This document shows positions 5,082 to 6,402 of a stretch of 6,402 bases of DNA, in pieces (position 1 is the first letter of the stretch; each line of letters begins with the position of its first letter). The stretch lies in assembly GCA_023818865.1 (NCBI GenBank), contig JAMWDF010000136.1:1-6402 (forward strand). The letters are read 5' to 3'. The notes under the pieces are model-generated. The model was given only the letters and a program-made list of their open reading frames with translations, ran no database searches and had not been told where the DNA came from. The position numbers were made by a program, and so were the translations under genes. The DNA is from Candidatus Omnitrophota bacterium (GTDB taxonomy: Bacteria > Ratteibacteria > UBA8468 > B48-G9 > DSTR01).

Positions 5082-5596
5082 TGAACATTGTTCTGATTGG
5101 TTATTCTGGAACAGGTAAGAGGTGTGTAGGGCGGTTGCTAGCCGAACGATTAGGTCGGAGGTTTGTGGATACAAACCAGGTTCTTGAACAGGAAGGAAAT
5201 GATAGGTTAGCCAGGCTGGTTCAGGTGAAGGGGCAGGATTATGTGGATGATTTGGAAGAAAGAGTTGTCCAAGCGCTTTCATCTCAAGATGGTCTGGTAA
5301 TTGCCACCGGGAGCCGGACATTGTTGAGGGGAAAAAATTTAGAGAATTTAAGGAAAAACGGGGTACTCATTTGCTTAACGGCCGAGCCAGGAATAATTCT
5401 TTTGCGCACCTGTTCACCGGTTGGACAGAAAGCCATCTTGTTGAAGTCAAAGGAGGCTATCCAAGTAATTAGAGAAGTTATGAAACAACGGGGATGTTTT
5501 TACGGTCAGACAGATTACACCATAGATACTTCGGCCCTGTCTCCAGAGGAGGTAGCTGAAGAAGTGATAAGATTTCTTGCTAAAAAGAGCGAATAA
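5081..5596 (+). CDS. aroK: Shikimate kinase homologue with degenerate active site
   Basis: 171 residues, the normal length for shikimate kinase, with an intact frame and the family's overall layout (P-loop, VGRLLAERLG, FVDT, ATG, lid region, YTIDTSALSPEEVAEEVI). Shikimate kinase would phosphorylate shikimate with ATP at the step after AroE. However, key positions differ. The P-loop is GYSGTGKR, so the Mg/phosphate-binding Ser/Thr is R14. The second aspartate of the FxDxD motif (substrate binding) is N32, with D30 kept. The substrate arginine of GExxFR is replaced in GQDYVD (aligned residue D56). The GGG motif is G77-S-R. The lid arginine of RPLL aligns with K117. The late arginine (R137) is kept. 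It is probably a pseudoenzyme, a strongly diverged kinase, or a protein acting with AroE. Translation is coupled to aroE by the TGATG overlap. Homology is clear; activity is doubtful. Confidence 0.82.
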   Translation: MNIVLIGYSGTGKRCVGRLLAERLGRRFVDTNQVLEQEGNDRLARLVQVKGQDYVDDLEERVVQALSSQDGLVIATGSRTLLRGKNLENLRKNGVLICLTAEPGIILLRTCSPVGQKAILLKSKEAIQVIREVMKQRGCFYGQTDYTIDTSALSPEEVAEEVIRFLAKKSE

Positions 5597-5629
5597 AAAA
5601 AGCCGGCTAATTGCGCTAAAAGCAATTAG
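5595..5629 (-). terminator. Likely intrinsic terminator of aroC
   Basis: CTAATTGC (5607-5614) and GCAATTAG (5622-5629) form a perfect 8-bp stem with a 7-base loop. Read on the minus strand, downstream of the aroC stop, the stem is followed by CCGGC and then seven T (5601-5595). The 5-base gap between stem and T-run and the AT-rich stem make it weaker than a textbook terminator. The T-run overlaps the last codon of the opposing gene. Confidence 0.55.
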
Positions 5630-5677
5630 GAGAAAATGGCTGTGACATAGACTGTTTAAACTACCGGAACCTGATAA

Positions 5678-5709
5678 TTGACCAGACTGGAACGGTAATC
5701 CTGGGTCAA
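5678..5709. repeat. Imperfect inverted repeat between the convergent genes
   Basis: TTGACCAG (5678-5685) can pair with CTGGGTCAA (5701-5709) with one bulged G, leaving a 15-base loop. The flanking TACCG (5662-5666) and CGGTA (5693-5697) are also complementary, as an alternative fold. It lies just past the aroC stop. No T-run follows on either strand, so its role is unclear. Confidence 0.45.
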
Positions 5710-5711
5710 AT

Positions 5712-6402
5712 TCATAGTCCCTTCAACCTTAACCATTTCTTATCAAGTTTAGCCAGGCTATCATAAGCCCGAGCCAGATAGAGAGAATCAAGTATCGCGA
5801 TAGCCATCATGGCTTCAGCAACCACATAGATTCGTCCCAGGAGAGTTGGGTCACGCCGGGTTATTGGACTGAGGATTTCCTCCTTCATTGTGCGCATATT
5901 AATTGATTTCTGCTGAATAGAAATGGTTGGGGTAGGTTTGACCGCTAAACGAACCACAATATCCTCTCCGGTGCTCATTCCTCCGAGGAGTCCGCCAGCA
6001 TTATTGGTACGAAATCGAACTCGACCTCGGGAATCGAGGTAAGGCTGATCGTTATTTTCTGAACCGCGCATGCTGCCAACCTTAAAACCCGCCCCAAACT
6101 CAACCCCTTTGACCGCACCAATAGAGCAGAGAGCATGAGCAATCGTGGCGCTCAGTTTGTCAAAAACAGGTTCACCCAGAGCTGGGGGAACATTATGAGC
6201 CACCACTTGAATCACCCCGCCAGCTGTATCTCCCTCTTCTTTGACCCGCAAGACTGCTTCTTCCATCTTCCTGGCTGCTTCTAAGTCAGGACAATTAATC
6301 TCGTTCTTCCGATAATTACGTTTAGCCTCAGAAAAAGTCATCTCTGAAGCTTTAATGCCTAAGCACTCCACCGTGTAGGCGATAATTTCTATTTTTTCTC
6401 GG
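5712..6402 (-). CDS. aroC: Chorismate synthase, C-terminal part (N-terminus off window)
   Basis: The frame is open from the window edge (first full codon at 6401) to the TGA at 5712-5714, giving 229 residues, roughly the last 60-65% of a typical enzyme of about 360. The ATG-less start that an ORF finder would take (GTG at 6371) is internal; upstream residues REKIEIIAYT match the family. Chorismate synthase converts EPSP to chorismate using reduced FMN. Recognisable segments are NCPD, GDTAGGVIQVVAHNVPPALG, EPVFDKLSATIAHALCSIGA, VKGVEFGAGF, GSENND, NNAGGLLGGMSTGE and KPTPTIS. The normally near-invariant GRHDP near the C-terminus reads TRRDP here, keeping the arginine and aspartate but losing the histidine. 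The usual VPPGLGEP reads VPPALGEP. The N-terminal catalytic histidines lie outside the window. The gene converges on the aroE operon, with 115 bp between the stops. Confidence 0.93.
   Translation of the reverse strand, partial: REKIEIIAYTVECLGIKASEMTFSEAKRNYRKNEINCPDLEAARKMEEAVLRVKEEGDTAGGVIQVVAHNVPPALGEPVFDKLSATIAHALCSIGAVKGVEFGAGFKVGSMRGSENNDQPYLDSRGRVRFRTNNAGGLLGGMSTGEDIVVRLAVKPTPTISIQQKSINMRTMKEEILSPITRRDPTLLGRIYVVAEAMMAIAILDSLYLARAYDSLAKLDKKWLRLKGL

Noticed and set aside
1..6402. CRISPR array, tRNA or rRNA genes, complete insertion sequence
   Set aside because: No regularly spaced repeats, no tRNA-like or rRNA-like segments, and no transposase or terminal inverted repeats with target duplications were seen.

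Overview
The window holds seven protein-coding genes in four transcription units. It looks like a chromosomal segment of an uncultured Gram-negative-type bacterium. A DUF1559-style prepilin-like protein next to a large exported protein with a CBM9-like domain and a GH123-N/DUF6067-like region is a combination often seen in Planctomycetes/Lentisphaerae-type (PVC) bacteria, Omnitrophota and related candidate phyla. The phylum is inferred; no rRNA or other marker gene is present.

Unit 1 (minus strand, 2584 down to 1) encodes a prepilin-like protein followed after 55 bp by a secreted, multi-domain carbohydrate-binding/glycosidase-like protein whose C-terminus lies beyond base 1. The DNA upstream of this pair (2585-2700) is AT-rich and carries two unrelated perfect 12-bp tandem duplications, a palindrome and other repeats, suggesting a regulated promoter. 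Bases 2697-3017 contain no convincing gene but hold two strong inverted repeats.

Unit 2 (minus strand, 4129 down to 3018) is a two-gene ParA cassette: a small Soj-like ParA ATPase and, overlapping by ATGA, a 115-residue protein with a probable ribbon-helix-helix fold and a ParB-like N-terminal tail. This resembles type Ib partition modules, here beside aromatic amino-acid genes rather than on an obvious plasmid. It is read from an exact TTGACA-N17-TATAAT promoter, with a perfect 15-bp palindrome just inside the predicted transcript.

Unit 3 (plus strand, 4221-5596) is aroE (shikimate dehydrogenase) followed, with a 1-base stop/start overlap, by a shikimate kinase homologue of normal length that has lost most of the family's active-site residues. 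The aroE promoter is predicted to overlap the parA promoter back to back, with both -35 boxes inside one 12-bp inverted repeat, and the aroE message is predicted to be leaderless. Unit 4 (minus strand, 6402 to 5712) is the C-terminal part of aroC (chorismate synthase), convergent with unit 3 and followed by a likely intrinsic terminator.

The aro genes cover late steps of the shikimate pathway (dehydrogenase, kinase-like, chorismate synthase). The most interesting points are the kinase-like protein with an eroded active site, the chromosomal ParA/RHH pair, and the interlocked divergent promoter between that pair and aroE.
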